64,000 nucleotides of DNA, taken from Anaerolineaceae bacterium. Its GTDB lineage: Bacteria > Chloroflexota > Anaerolineae > Anaerolineales > Anaerolineaceae. The DNA is taken from NCBI GenBank assembly GCA_002702705.1, contig PABH01000014.1, positions 1-64,000 on the forward strand, written 5' to 3'. The position numbers were made by a program, and so were the translations under genes. Position 1 is the stretch's first letter; each line of letters begins with the position of its first letter. The notes under the pieces were generated by a model that was given only the letters and a program-made list of their open reading frames with translations, made no database searches and was not told the DNA's origin. Below, piece after piece: positions 17,248 to 25,890 of the stretch.

Positions 17248-18531
17248 ATGGCAAATTTTGATGATCTGTTAAAAAACTTAACCCCGCAAACCAGGGCGAT
17301 TTTTGATGCGTTCTGGTCTGAATTACCGCTGCCAGATCGGAAAAATTTTGTGGAATTAATTCAGGCCTTCCCTTCTGAAGCTAATTTGGTCCAACTCCTT
17401 TTAAAAATGGGAACCAATCAATTAAAACTGACCTTTGGGCAAAAACAAAAAGTTGCCATTGTTGGTCCTGCCAACGTAGGAAAATCGACTTTATATAATC
17501 ATTTTGTACCCCAAAAATCTGATCATGCTGAGGTTAGTCCCTTACCGGGTACGACCAAGGCCATTCAGGAAGCCGATGCCGGTTTGTTTGCTGTTGTGGA
17601 TACGCCGGGAGCAGATGCAGTCGGGGAAGTAGGGCAGAAAGAACGGGATGCAGCGTTGGCTGCGGCTGCAAAGGCTGATTTTTTGATTATTGTTTTTGAT
17701 GCCATTCAAGGGATAAAACAAACAGAGTTAGAGTTATACCGCCACTTATCCACTTTAGGGAAACCATTTGTTGTTGTTTTAAATAAAAGTGACTTGATTA
17801 AAAAGGATATAAACGCAGTGTTGGAACATGCAGCCAATGCATTATCCATTCAAAAAGACCAGATCATTCCTATTTCTGCGAAAACAGGTGACCATTTACC
17901 TGAATTGTTGCGGACAATGGCCGTGGCGGAACCGGGTATCGTTGCCGCGTTGGGGCAGGCTTTACCGCAGTATCGTTGGCAGCTCGCTTGGCGGGCTATC
18001 GCTTCAGCTGCTTCTGTCTCAGCAGCGATTGCGCTAACCCCACTGCCAATGGTGGATTTTGTACCGTTGGTTGTTACGCAATCCGTGATGGTACTGGGAA
18101 TCGCTCGTATTTATAACTATAAAATTACCATGAATCGGGCACGAGAACTGGTGGTTTCATTTGGGCTTGGTTTTTTGGGCAGAACCTTGTTTTATGAACT
18201 CAGTAAATTGGGGGGGGTACCGGGCTGGTTGCTTTCTTCCGCTGTCGCCGCATCCACAACGGTTGTGATGGGTTATGCTGCCGTGATCTGGTTTGAGCGT
18301 GGTGAACGCCTTTCCAATGAAAATTTAAAAACCTTATCTCAAAATTTAACCAAAGTATTTTTACAAAATTTAAAATCAATTGGAAAACGAAAACCAAATA
18401 AAAAAGGCCTTAAAACAGCCGTTGAAGAAATGTTAAATGACTCACCTTTAGGTCAAAACAGGGAAGTGATTGATGGTCAATTTAGTGAACCTTCCTCTGA
18501 AATCAAAGAAGAAAAAAATGAACAAGCCTGA
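17248..18531 (+). CDS. Era-like GTPase with C-terminal DUF697 membrane domain
   Basis: 427 residues from the ATG at 17248 (GGAGGAG just upstream; the six-codon extension starts with TTG). After an ~65-residue helical lead comes a G domain: G1 GPANVGKS at 73-80, G3 DTPGAD, G4 NKSD, G5 SAKT. The C-terminal half holds hydrophobic stretches like those of DUF697/YcjF proteins (AWRAIASAASVSAAIALTP, LVVTQSVMVLGIARIY). Such GTPases probably act at the inner face of the membrane, but the function is not known. It is a single-gene unit with a terminator at its stop codon. Confidence 0.75.
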   Translation: MANFDDLLKNLTPQTRAIFDAFWSELPLPDRKNFVELIQAFPSEANLVQLLLKMGTNQLKLTFGQKQKVAIVGPANVGKSTLYNHFVPQKSDHAEVSPLPGTTKAIQEADAGLFAVVDTPGADAVGEVGQKERDAALAAAAKADFLIIVFDAIQGIKQTELELYRHLSTLGKPFVVVLNKSDLIKKDINAVLEHAANALSIQKDQIIPISAKTGDHLPELLRTMAVAEPGIVAALGQALPQYRWQLAWRAIASAASVSAAIALTPLPMVDFVPLVVTQSVMVLGIARIYNYKITMNRARELVVSFGLGFLGRTLFYELSKLGGVPGWLLSSAVAASTTVVMGYAAVIWFERGERLSNENLKTLSQNLTKVFLQNLKSIGKRKPNKKGLKTAVEEMLNDSPLGQNREVIDGQFSEPSSEIKEEKNEQA

Positions 18532-18552
18532 ACCAAGAGATCCAGGCTTGTT
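18521..18552. terminator. bidirectional terminator between GTPase and uppP
   Basis: AACAAGCCTG (18521-18530) pairs with CAGGCTTGTT (18543-18552). The stem includes the GTPase stop codon. It lies between convergent genes and is flanked by A/T-rich sequence on both sides, so it could serve both. Confidence 0.7.
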
Positions 18553-18561
18553 TGTAAAACC

Positions 18562-19380
18562 TTAAATATAATAAAACAGAAGTCCGATCAATCCCAGAAA
18601 AATACAATATACAGCAAACCCTTTTAAGCTGTTTTTTGTAAGAAATTTTAATAACCATTGGATAGAAATATAACCAACAACCATAGCGGTGAGAAAACCA
18701 ACCAGCATATTCGGTAAAAAGGCAGATAATTCCTGAATTTGAAAAAGATCAGGCAAGCTGAATAATCCCGCGCCGATCATAACAGGAATAGACATCAAAA
18801 AAGAAAATTTTGCAGAATCTTTTCGGTTGAAATTTCTAAAAATTCCCCCGGCAATGGTTGATCCAGATCGTGAGATGCCGGGGAAGATTGCAAGCATCTG
18901 AAAAAGTCCGATGGTTAAAGCATCCAGCCATTTTATTTGGCTTAATGGTTTCATCTGTTTTTGACGAGCCTCCGATAAAAATAATAAAACAGCCGTGACG
19001 AACAGGAATACAGAGGTCATAATTGGAGAATTAAATGTGCTTTCCACCATATCTTTAAATAATATTCCCGCAAAAACTGCCGGAAGGGTAGCAAGCACGA
19101 TTAACCATCCTAATTTTGCATTTTCTTGTTCAAATGGTTTTTTATTGATAACTCCTTGGATCACTGCTGTAAAAATTTGCCATAAATCTTTCCAAAAATA
19201 AACAATCACAGCAACCAGGGTACCCCATTGGACCAAAACATCAAACGGAAAGATCTGTTCCGGAGGAATGTGCCAGCCCAAAAGGGCTGGCGTAAGTACG
19301 AGATGACCTGAACTTGAAATCGGTAAAAATTCTGTAATACCTTGAATGATACCCAAGATGATTGCTTGTAGAAAACTCAT
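18562..19380 (-). CDS. uppP: undecaprenyl-diphosphatase UppP (BacA)
   Basis: 272 residues, the usual length. UppP removes one phosphate from undecaprenyl diphosphate at the outer face of the membrane, recycling the wall-precursor carrier that bacitracin binds. Both family motifs are present: GIIQGITEFLPISSSGHLVL near the N-terminus and PGISRSGSTIAGG in the middle, with about eight TM segments. It is the last gene of the minus-strand group that starts with a two-component system, 45 bases after the Bcr-like permease. That setting suggests induction by wall-active antibiotics. Confidence 0.95.
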   Translation of the reverse strand: MSFLQAIILGIIQGITEFLPISSSGHLVLTPALLGWHIPPEQIFPFDVLVQWGTLVAVIVYFWKDLWQIFTAVIQGVINKKPFEQENAKLGWLIVLATLPAVFAGILFKDMVESTFNSPIMTSVFLFVTAVLLFLSEARQKQMKPLSQIKWLDALTIGLFQMLAIFPGISRSGSTIAGGIFRNFNRKDSAKFSFLMSIPVMIGAGLFSLPDLFQIQELSAFLPNMLVGFLTAMVVGYISIQWLLKFLTKNSLKGFAVYCIFLGLIGLLFYYI

Positions 19381-19425
19381 ATCATTTTTCCTTTCATATC
19401 AATCAATTTTAAATTCAACAACATA

Positions 19426-20175
19426 CTAAAAGATTTGTTTTTTGGATAACCAAAAACTTCCAAAAATTGCAAAAAGTAAACTTCCGCCTAAAGCAATGGC
19501 ATATATCTGGATTAGATTAACATCTTCAACGGCATAAGCGTAGAAGGGTAAGGTCCAGGGGAAGATCGCGCCCCATTTTTCTGACATCATAATTGTCAGG
19601 TTACCAACCGCTGCTACCATACCACTCCCAATTGCAATAATGATATTTTTCCAATTCAGACTGATCCATGTATGTATGGAAATAATAAACAAGGAAGCAA
19701 GGAAAACTTTTCCGTTTACGGTGAGTGCGTAGGTCCATGGAAAATTGTGCACAAATCCGGTTTCAGGAAAGACATATCGCATAACAATACCTGCGCCAAT
19801 TGTTAAGATAAAACAAACAACACTACTGGATAACACCAAAAACAAATTCATCACCCATTTTGCGGAAAAAATTGACCAGCGGGGAATGGGTAAGGCGTAT
19901 AAATATTTCCAGATCTGATTATTGTGTTCACTATTCGCGGTGAGTGCTGTTTCAAGCGTAATGTACAATGGCAGCATCATCACACTCCACATACTTAAGA
20001 TGCTTTTTATTTCACCCTCCCAAGCGGATGGACCATAATAACTTTCGGGTGTTTTAAGCATGATCATTAAATATAAAAAACAAACGGCGAGGGGTGCGAT
20101 TAATACCATCCACATCGCTAAGGATCTTTTTAATTTTAATTGTTCTGCGGAAAGAGCACGAAAAAAATAAATCAT
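19426..20175 (-). CDS. ABC-2 type permease (Bcr/lantibiotic-immunity-like)
   Basis: 249 residues with about six TM segments: near 20-38, 55-75, 105-135, 145-170, 175-195 and 220-245. The opening, LSAEQLKLKRSLAMWMVLIAPL, is typical of ABC2 permeases such as BcrB and MutE-like immunity proteins. It partners with the ATPase whose stop lies nine bases upstream, and is followed by uppP. Substrate (peptide antibiotic or lipid) is inferred from neighbours only. Confidence 0.8.
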   Translation of the reverse strand: MIYFFRALSAEQLKLKRSLAMWMVLIAPLAVCFLYLMIMLKTPESYYGPSAWEGEIKSILSMWSVMMLPLYITLETALTANSEHNNQIWKYLYALPIPRWSIFSAKWVMNLFLVLSSSVVCFILTIGAGIVMRYVFPETGFVHNFPWTYALTVNGKVFLASLFIISIHTWISLNWKNIIIAIGSGMVAAVGNLTIMMSEKWGAIFPWTLPFYAYAVEDVNLIQIYAIALGGSLLFAIFGSFWLSKKQIF

Positions 20176-20183
20176 TTTTTACC

Positions 20184-21104
20184 TCACTTTTTTATTGTTG
20201 TTAATTGCAAGAATGTATCTTCCAGAGACGGTTGCTGAACGGTTAATTGAAAAACGTTGATGTTGGCCTGGTTTAATTTCCGGTTAATAAAAGCCACATC
20301 AGAATTGCCATTCACTTCAACCAATAACCCCGGTTTTCCGTTTTGCCGTACTTTCCATCCGGATTGTTTTAATAACTCGGCTGCTCGTTCGGGATGGTCA
20401 CTACCCAAATGTAAAATTGGATTACGTTCGCTTCTTAAGTTTTCCAGGCTGCCCTGGAACAACATATGGCCTTCGTGAATGATTCCAATGTGACTGGCGG
20501 TTTGTTCAACCTCACTTAATAAATGGCTGGATAAAAAGACGGTTACACCATTCTTTTTAGGAAGTTCACGGATCATATCGCGCATTTCCTGAATACCAGC
20601 TGGATCTAATCCATTGGTGGGTTCATCCAAAATTAACAAGGTTGGCTGGTTGATTAACGCTAAAGCCAATCCAAGCCTCTGGCGCATACCCATTGAATAT
20701 TCTTTTACAAGCCGGTTGGCGGCCTGAAGCATATTTACGTTATCTAATGCCATGTCGATATTGCTTTTCGGTAGGCCAATCAATCTTCGGGTCACTTCCA
20801 TGTTTTCCCTTCCAGTTAAGTTCGGGTATAAGCTGGGAGATTCAACCATGGTGCCAATCTGTTTAAGATATTGCCAATTCTGTGGTTCAAGGTCGTGGCC
20901 AAACATCTTGATTGAGCCAAATGTTGGGTGGATTAATCCCAAAAGCATACGGATCGTTGTGGTTTTTCCGGCTCCATTCGGCCCTAAAAAACCATATACA
21001 CTACCGGCTGGAACTTCCAGGTTTATCCGGTTTACCGCTGAAACCTTGCCAAAATTTCGACTAAGTTGGTTGGTTTGAATAATCCATTCGTGGTGGTTTT
21101 CCAT
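20184..21104 (-). CDS. ABC transporter ATPase (BcrA-like)
   Basis: 306 residues. Walker A GPNGAGKTTT, signature YSMGMRQRLGLAL (a variant without LSGGQ, frequent in this family), Walker B LLILDEPTNGLDP, and the switch His in FLSSHLLSEVE. The C-terminal ~80 residues form the extra domain common in drug- and lantibiotic-export ATPases such as BcrA. It pairs with the permease nine bases downstream. Its leader can fold so that the ribosome-binding site lies beside a stem (inverted repeat 21114-21145). Confidence 0.9.
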   Translation of the reverse strand: MENHHEWIIQTNQLSRNFGKVSAVNRINLEVPAGSVYGFLGPNGAGKTTTIRMLLGLIHPTFGSIKMFGHDLEPQNWQYLKQIGTMVESPSLYPNLTGRENMEVTRRLIGLPKSNIDMALDNVNMLQAANRLVKEYSMGMRQRLGLALALINQPTLLILDEPTNGLDPAGIQEMRDMIRELPKKNGVTVFLSSHLLSEVEQTASHIGIIHEGHMLFQGSLENLRSERNPILHLGSDHPERAAELLKQSGWKVRQNGKPGLLVEVNGNSDVAFINRKLNQANINVFQLTVQQPSLEDTFLQLTTIKK

Positions 21105-21113
21105 ATTGTTATC

Positions 21114-21145
21114 CTTTGTATTGAAATAAATTTAACAATACAAAG
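21114..21145 (-). promoter_or_regulatory. inverted repeat in the leader of the Bcr-like ATPase
   Basis: CTTTGTATTG (21114-21123) and CAATACAAAG (21136-21145) are perfect 10-bp arms with a 12-base spacer, ten bases from the ATPase start. On the minus strand the promoter-distal arm ends in AAAGG, part of the Shine-Dalgarno. It may be an operator for the response regulator or an RNA stem that hides the ribosome-binding site. Confidence 0.5.
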
Positions 21146-21195
21146 AATAACAAGCAGATGTCTGCTATTTGTCTGGAAAATGTCGCAAATTTGTT

Positions 21196-22770
21196 TCAAT
21201 TTTTTGAAACTGTCATAAGATCAAACCAAAAATGGCTACCTTCTTCGACTTTACTTTCCACCCCTACGTTTCCTTGCATCGCAGTTACCAGATCTTTGAC
21301 CAAAGCTAATCCTAAGCCACTTCCACGATGATGATTGTTTTTCCCGCGGTAATATCGATCCCATATAAATTCCAATTCTTCATCCGGAATTCCTTCACCC
21401 GTATCATAAACATGGACACGTACAAAATTGGTTTTATCTTCAGTTTTGATTTGAATTAAACCACCAGGCGGCGTGTGTCGTAGTGCATTAAACACAAGAT
21501 TTAAGATGACTTGTTCTGTTCGAACCGGGTCAATTAAAACAGCGGGTAAAGTTTCACTTGTTGTAATCGTTATTTCTACCCGTTGGTTTTTCCATGCCAG
21601 TTGTTTTATTGGGTTTAGCCACTTGGGTAGAGCTTCATATAGACTAATATTTTGAAGGTTTAAGTTCAACTGGTTGTTTTCTGTTTGAACCAGTGTGAAG
21701 AGGTCATTAATCATGGTGTGAAGTTTTTGGGTTTCATGGAACATGATCTCTAAATCTTGACGTAATGGAAACGGCAGTTCTTGATCTTTATTTAAATTGT
21801 TTTCCAAATAGGCACTTAATGTTGCAACGGGTGTTTTTAATTCGTGTGAAATGGTGGCTGTCATTTCCTTCTGGTTTTCTAATAAGCTGGATACTTTATC
21901 CTTTTCTATTTGCAGCGCCTGGGTTGTCTTTTGTAAGTTTTCAGCCATCTGATTAAAAGCAGTTTGAAGTTGTGCCACTTCATCAAACCCTTCAACATTT
22001 GCCCGGACAGAAAGATCTCCTTGTTTTAATTTTTTTGTGGCTGCTGTCAAATCGATTAATCTTTTTGTAAATTTCCAGGTCGAAAGATATGAAAATAATA
22101 CAAAAACAGGCGCGGTAACCAAGAGACTTATAAAGGCTAAAAAAACAAAAATCATAAAATGTGGAAAAATGACCTGGGTAATCTCTTGGAAAATTTGAGC
22201 TAATAATGAATTGTATTCATTTGAAGGAGAGTTGGGATAAAGATCCAATAAAACAACAATTAAATTAATCCCTAAAAAGAAAATTAATGCGGATATGATA
22301 ACAACAACAAAATTATGGGTTAAATTCCATTGAAAGTGTGTGGATCGCAAATGCTGCCATTTTTTCCATAACCATATAAATATTTTCCAGGCATAATATC
22401 CGGGTGCGCTGCAGAGGATCATGACCATGCTGAATATTTGAGTGTATCGTGATTCACCAAAAAATACCGGATTATTGGCAAACCGATAAATGATGACTGC
22501 CGTAAAAAACAATAATAAACCTAAGAGCCCGCCTTTTAAAAACTCCTCAAAAATTGACATATATTTTGATTTGGTGGAAGGTGGCAGCCGAAAGGCTAAA
22601 TAGGTTGCGGCAATAAAGCTGATCAAAGCAAATTCTTGAACGATCAGGTTTTCTGGTAATTCAGATCGGGTTACAACAACAATGATAAGAAATAAAATGG
22701 AGATGCTTAATGTTTCCAGATAAATACGAAGATAATCGTTCTTTCGTTTTTTTGTTGTCGTTTGAGACAT
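21196..22770 (-). CDS. membrane sensor histidine kinase
   Basis: 524 residues from the ATG at 22770, which overlaps the regulator stop by one base (TGATG). Six hydrophobic segments cover the first ~245 residues with little extracytoplasmic sequence, then a HAMP linker (LTAATKKLKQGDLSVRANVEG), HisKA with ISHELKTPVATL (phosphorylated His), N box NLVFNALRHTPPGG, G1 DTGEGIPDEE and G2 GSGLGLALVKDL. A sensor with so little outside the membrane often detects membrane changes or its ABC partner. It lies between its regulator gene and a Bcr-like transporter. Confidence 0.93.
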   Translation of the reverse strand: MSQTTTKKRKNDYLRIYLETLSISILFLIIVVVTRSELPENLIVQEFALISFIAATYLAFRLPPSTKSKYMSIFEEFLKGGLLGLLLFFTAVIIYRFANNPVFFGESRYTQIFSMVMILCSAPGYYAWKIFIWLWKKWQHLRSTHFQWNLTHNFVVVIISALIFFLGINLIVVLLDLYPNSPSNEYNSLLAQIFQEITQVIFPHFMIFVFLAFISLLVTAPVFVLFSYLSTWKFTKRLIDLTAATKKLKQGDLSVRANVEGFDEVAQLQTAFNQMAENLQKTTQALQIEKDKVSSLLENQKEMTATISHELKTPVATLSAYLENNLNKDQELPFPLRQDLEIMFHETQKLHTMINDLFTLVQTENNQLNLNLQNISLYEALPKWLNPIKQLAWKNQRVEITITTSETLPAVLIDPVRTEQVILNLVFNALRHTPPGGLIQIKTEDKTNFVRVHVYDTGEGIPDEELEFIWDRYYRGKNNHHRGSGLGLALVKDLVTAMQGNVGVESKVEEGSHFWFDLMTVSKN

Positions 22771-23468
22771 CACAAATCACCCCGAAATTTATATCCCATT
22801 CCCCAGACAGTTTCGATCATTTCACCATTTTCCCCCAGTTTTTTTCGTAACCGTAATATCGCATTATCAACCGATCGATCCCCTTCAATATAATTCTCAC
22901 CCCAAACTGCTTCTAATAAATATGTCCTGCTAAAAACGCGTTTTGGATTATTAACAAATAAATATAACAAATCAAATTCGGTTCGAGTTAATCCAAGGTC
23001 TTGGCCTTCTGATTCCGCTCTGAACTCGATTGGATTAATGACAATAGAATTCCACTGGATGGTCTGCTGGCCCGGAGAGCGGTCATTTTTTAAAAAGTCT
23101 TGAATACGTTGATTGCGCCGCATGATGGCGTGGATGCGGGCTAGGAGTTCACGCATACTGAAGGGTTTGGAAAGGTAATCATCTGCACCCATTTCAAGTC
23201 CGATAACACGATCTGCTTCATCACTTCGAGCAGTTAACATTAAAACAGGGGTAATTCGATCTTCACCAAGAGCACGTAACACGGACAAACCATCTTTTCC
23301 CGGTAACATCCAATCTAAAATGATGCAATCAGGAGAATGCTGACAAGCCATTTGTATTCCCGTGTTCCCATCAAACGCTTGCAGTACAAAATAATTTTCT
23401 TGTTCAAGTTCGCGTTTGATTACATTGGCAAGTTCTTTAGAATCTTCAATGATCAATATTGTAGTCAT
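22770..23468 (-). CDS. OmpR-family response regulator
   Basis: 232 residues from the ATG at 23468; the TTG two codons earlier is unlikely. Receiver domain 1-120 with acidic pocket IIEDS, phospho-acceptor Asp in DCIILDWMLPGKDG, and Lys in DDYLSKPFSMREL. The winged helix (about 140-232) has GLTRTEFDLLYLFVNNP and RSVDNAILRLRKKLGENG. Its partner kinase begins at its stop codon. Likely targets are the ABC-uppP genes downstream, by position. Confidence 0.95.
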   Translation of the reverse strand: MTTILIIEDSKELANVIKRELEQENYFVLQAFDGNTGIQMACQHSPDCIILDWMLPGKDGLSVLRALGEDRITPVLMLTARSDEADRVIGLEMGADDYLSKPFSMRELLARIHAIMRRNQRIQDFLKNDRSPGQQTIQWNSIVINPIEFRAESEGQDLGLTRTEFDLLYLFVNNPKRVFSRTYLLEAVWGENYIEGDRSVDNAILRLRKKLGENGEMIETVWGMGYKFRGDL

Positions 23469-23514
23469 GAGCAAAGTTTACAAGAGAACGATTTAAGCGT
23501 CAAATATTAAATCA

Positions 23515-23548
23515 AAAGACCCTGTGTTTATGTTTTCACAAGGTCTTT
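23515..23548 (-). terminator. terminator after the LiaF-like gene
   Basis: AAAGACCCTGTG (23515-23526) pairs with CACAAGGTCTTT (23537-23548), 12 bp with one C-A mismatch and a ten-base loop; on the minus strand TTTT follows. It separates the LiaF-like pair from the two-component system, so the latter needs its own promoter. Confidence 0.7.
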
Positions 23549-23555
23549 ATCATGA

Positions 23556-24245
23556 TTAATCTTTTAATGTTAATCCGCCAAATAAGACGGTACCCGTTAC
23601 AATCAGATCCGGGGTGGATTTTGTTGGCGATTTATGCGTTCGTTTATTATCTACACCACCAAATAAGGCTACTACCTCATTTCGCACATCCCAATCTAAC
23701 GGGACAAACAAATCACTACCACCAAATAATACCGTTGCTTGAATTCTTGCTGGGGGAGTGGTTATTTTCGCTTCCGTCAAATCGATTTCACAGCCTCCGA
23801 ACATGACCGTTATCTCGCCGTTGGAAAATTCAGGTGATATTATTTTTCGTTTTTGTCCACTGAAAGCAGCGAAGAGATTAAACAGTTTTTCTTGATCGAC
23901 GTTGTATTCACTTTCTACACCGGTTGATCTTCTGAAAACCAGGGATAAGCCTACAAATATTAAGATGGTAGGCCAAATCAAATTGCCAAAAGTGGACCAG
24001 CTAATGACATCTAACGAAGCCAAAAGTAAAAAACTGCCCAATAAAATAAAGATTACCGGGCCAACCCAAGCTCTGAATTGATTTGCAATGAGTTGGTAAA
24101 TCCCCAAAAGAATGATAACAACAGGCAGGTATTTCCAAAAATCAAAGTTTGCCACCAATCCCATCGTTTGAACAAGAAACAATACCCCTACCAGGATGAT
24201 GACCAAACCCCAAAAGATTTGGTTTAAATTGTTACGTGAATTCAT
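23556..24245 (-). CDS. LiaF-like membrane protein (DUF5668 plus cell-wall stress domain)
   Basis: 229 residues. The first ~105 residues have four hydrophobic segments in the paired-helix style of DUF5668 (FWGLVIILVGVLFLVQ, then LPVVIILLGIYQLI). The C-terminal half is a right-handed beta repeat with ITVMFGGCEIDLTEA, TVLFGGSDLFVP, VVALFGGVDNK and TGTVLFGGLTLKD: the repeated FGG turns typical of LiaF and related cell-wall-antibiotic response proteins. LiaF proteins restrain envelope-stress kinases, and a two-component system is encoded just downstream, which fits, though the kinase here is not a LiaS type. Confidence 0.75.
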   Translation of the reverse strand: MNSRNNLNQIFWGLVIILVGVLFLVQTMGLVANFDFWKYLPVVIILLGIYQLIANQFRAWVGPVIFILLGSFLLLASLDVISWSTFGNLIWPTILIFVGLSLVFRRSTGVESEYNVDQEKLFNLFAAFSGQKRKIISPEFSNGEITVMFGGCEIDLTEAKITTPPARIQATVLFGGSDLFVPLDWDVRNEVVALFGGVDNKRTHKSPTKSTPDLIVTGTVLFGGLTLKD

Positions 24246-24255
24246 GATTTATTCC

Positions 24256-24615
24256 TTATATTTTTAGTTTTCTAAATTTTGGTTTGATGAGCAGGGTAAA
24301 ACCAATCAAAACAAATAGAATAGGAAGAATGGGAAATGTTGCGTTTAAATATTCATTAAAGCCACTTGTAATTGCCAAGATCCCTAAAAAAGTGGTAAAT
24401 AAGCTGGCAGGTAAACGCTGGATAAATCGGATCATATTTAACCCTAAAAGGATCAAACCAGTTCCAACCAATAAACTTCCTGCTGGAATAAATTTCACCG
24501 GAATTAACGCAAGGAATCCGATCATGATTAAGAAAACACCCCAAGCCATCTTTTCCAGTTTTTGGTTAAATATCACTTCCGGTGGTTTTGTTTTTTGGTT
24601 ATTAAAATATTGCAT
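24256..24615 (-). CDS. small membrane protein upstream of LiaF-like gene
   Basis: 119 residues from the ATG at 24615 (GAGGTGAAA upstream). After a ~25-residue polar lead there are four hydrophobic segments (MAWGVFLIMIGFLALIPV, LLVGTGLILLGLNMI, LFTTFLGILAITSGF and LPILFVLIGFTLLIK). The layout mimics the N-terminal half of the LiaF-like protein ten bases downstream, so it may be a shortened paralogue or partner of it. I do not recognise a named family. Confidence 0.6.
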   Translation of the reverse strand: MQYFNNQKTKPPEVIFNQKLEKMAWGVFLIMIGFLALIPVKFIPAGSLLVGTGLILLGLNMIRFIQRLPASLFTTFLGILAITSGFNEYLNATFPILPILFVLIGFTLLIKPKFRKLKI

Positions 24616-24954
24616 TTTCACCTCAAATCTTATTATACGGGTTATTGGTGGTTTTATAATATGTATACGTAATTATTCACATGAAAGTTTCATATTTTAA
24701 TCGATCTTATCATAATAAGGAAAGGTAATGCTTATCCGTTTCATTGAGACAATTACAACCCGAAGCTAAATTGCGTTATGCCAACCCAAACTCATTCTCC
24801 ATTCGTATTTGAAGAATTAATCATGGTTTAGCTGATAATTGTAATTGTAGTGTCAAAAAAAATTTATCAAATTTCCGTAACGAAACATTATGTTAATGGT
24901 TTAAATCCGTTAAAGAGAAATGTAAAATAAAAAATGAATACGGAGAGGACGTCA
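24616..24954. other. 339-base divergent intergenic region
   Basis: AT-rich spacer between the minus-strand stress genes and the plus-strand lipid genes, so it should hold both promoters. The only structure I see is a distant inverted repeat, ACAATTACAA (24749-24758) with TTGTAATTGT (24839-24848). No open reading frame is convincing. Confidence 0.5.
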
Positions 24955-25860
24955 ATGAAGCTTCAGGATATTTTATTTTCGCCGTTTATGAATAAATTTG
25001 CACTATGGCTGGGTGAGCACATTTCTCCCAAGGTGGGATATTGGATCACTGAACAAATAGGGACCGTAATTGCCAGCAGAAAAAAAGCGGAACAAGTTCG
25101 GGCGGCACGTACGAACCAGTGGGTGGTGAGTGGAAAAACACTTTCTTCAGAAGCTTTAGATCGTAGAGTAAAACAGGTCTATATTAACAGCAGTCGCAGT
25201 ATGTATGATTATTATCATAGTATGCAAAAACCTGACCGGATTTTACAGAAAATAGAATTTGATGAAAGTTTTAATCAATTTATGGCTTTATCAAAGCAGA
25301 AAAAAAATGGGCTTTTAGGCTTGATTTTACATATGGGAAGTTTTGATCTGGCAGGTTATGCGATGACCTTAAATGATATGCACCCTTTGATCCTTTCTTA
25401 TCCCAGCCCAAATGAGGCATATCAATGGCAAAATGAATTAAGGCGTCGTTCGGGGTTAAATGTTACACCGCTCTCTATGCAATCTTTGTCACACGCCGCT
25501 CGTTTTTTGAGGCAAGGCGGCACGGTAATTACCGGAATCGACCGTCCCTGGCGTGATTTGAACCACAACCCACGCTTTTTTGGTCAACCCTCGGATATTC
25601 CGGTTACAATGATTCAGCTGGCACTTAAGACACAAGTGCCAATTTCGATCATTGCATGTATACGAAAAGAAACGGAACGAAGGTATTGTTTATTTGCTTC
25701 GCCACTCATAAATATGGTTTCGTATGAGGATCGTGATGAGGAATTAATCGTCAATGCGGAAGCTGTATTAAAAGTTGCTGAAGGATACCTAAAAAAAGCG
25801 CCAGAACAATGGGCCATGTTTTATCCGGTTTGGCCGCAAGTTTTGAATGAAACACCTTAA
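24955..25860 (+). CDS. HtrB/PatA-like lysophospholipid acyltransferase
   Basis: 301 residues from the ATG at 24955 (GGAGAGG upstream); an earlier ATG at 24934 lacks a site. The HX4D motif of the LpxL/HtrB/PatA group is HMGSFD (His126, Asp131), and further conserved stretches are RFLRQGGTVITGIDRP and EQWAMFYPVWP near the end. These enzymes move an acyl chain onto a lipid or glycolipid at the inner face of the membrane. The following gene is a CDP-alcohol phosphatidyltransferase, a pairing like the mycobacterial PgsA-PatA genes for phosphatidylinositol lipids. The exact substrate is not shown. Confidence 0.75.
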   Translation: MKLQDILFSPFMNKFALWLGEHISPKVGYWITEQIGTVIASRKKAEQVRAARTNQWVVSGKTLSSEALDRRVKQVYINSSRSMYDYYHSMQKPDRILQKIEFDESFNQFMALSKQKKNGLLGLILHMGSFDLAGYAMTLNDMHPLILSYPSPNEAYQWQNELRRRSGLNVTPLSMQSLSHAARFLRQGGTVITGIDRPWRDLNHNPRFFGQPSDIPVTMIQLALKTQVPISIIACIRKETERRYCLFASPLINMVSYEDRDEELIVNAEAVLKVAEGYLKKAPEQWAMFYPVWPQVLNETP

Positions 25861-25890
25861 CTTGATAAAATAGATGCGGAGGGTAATATC

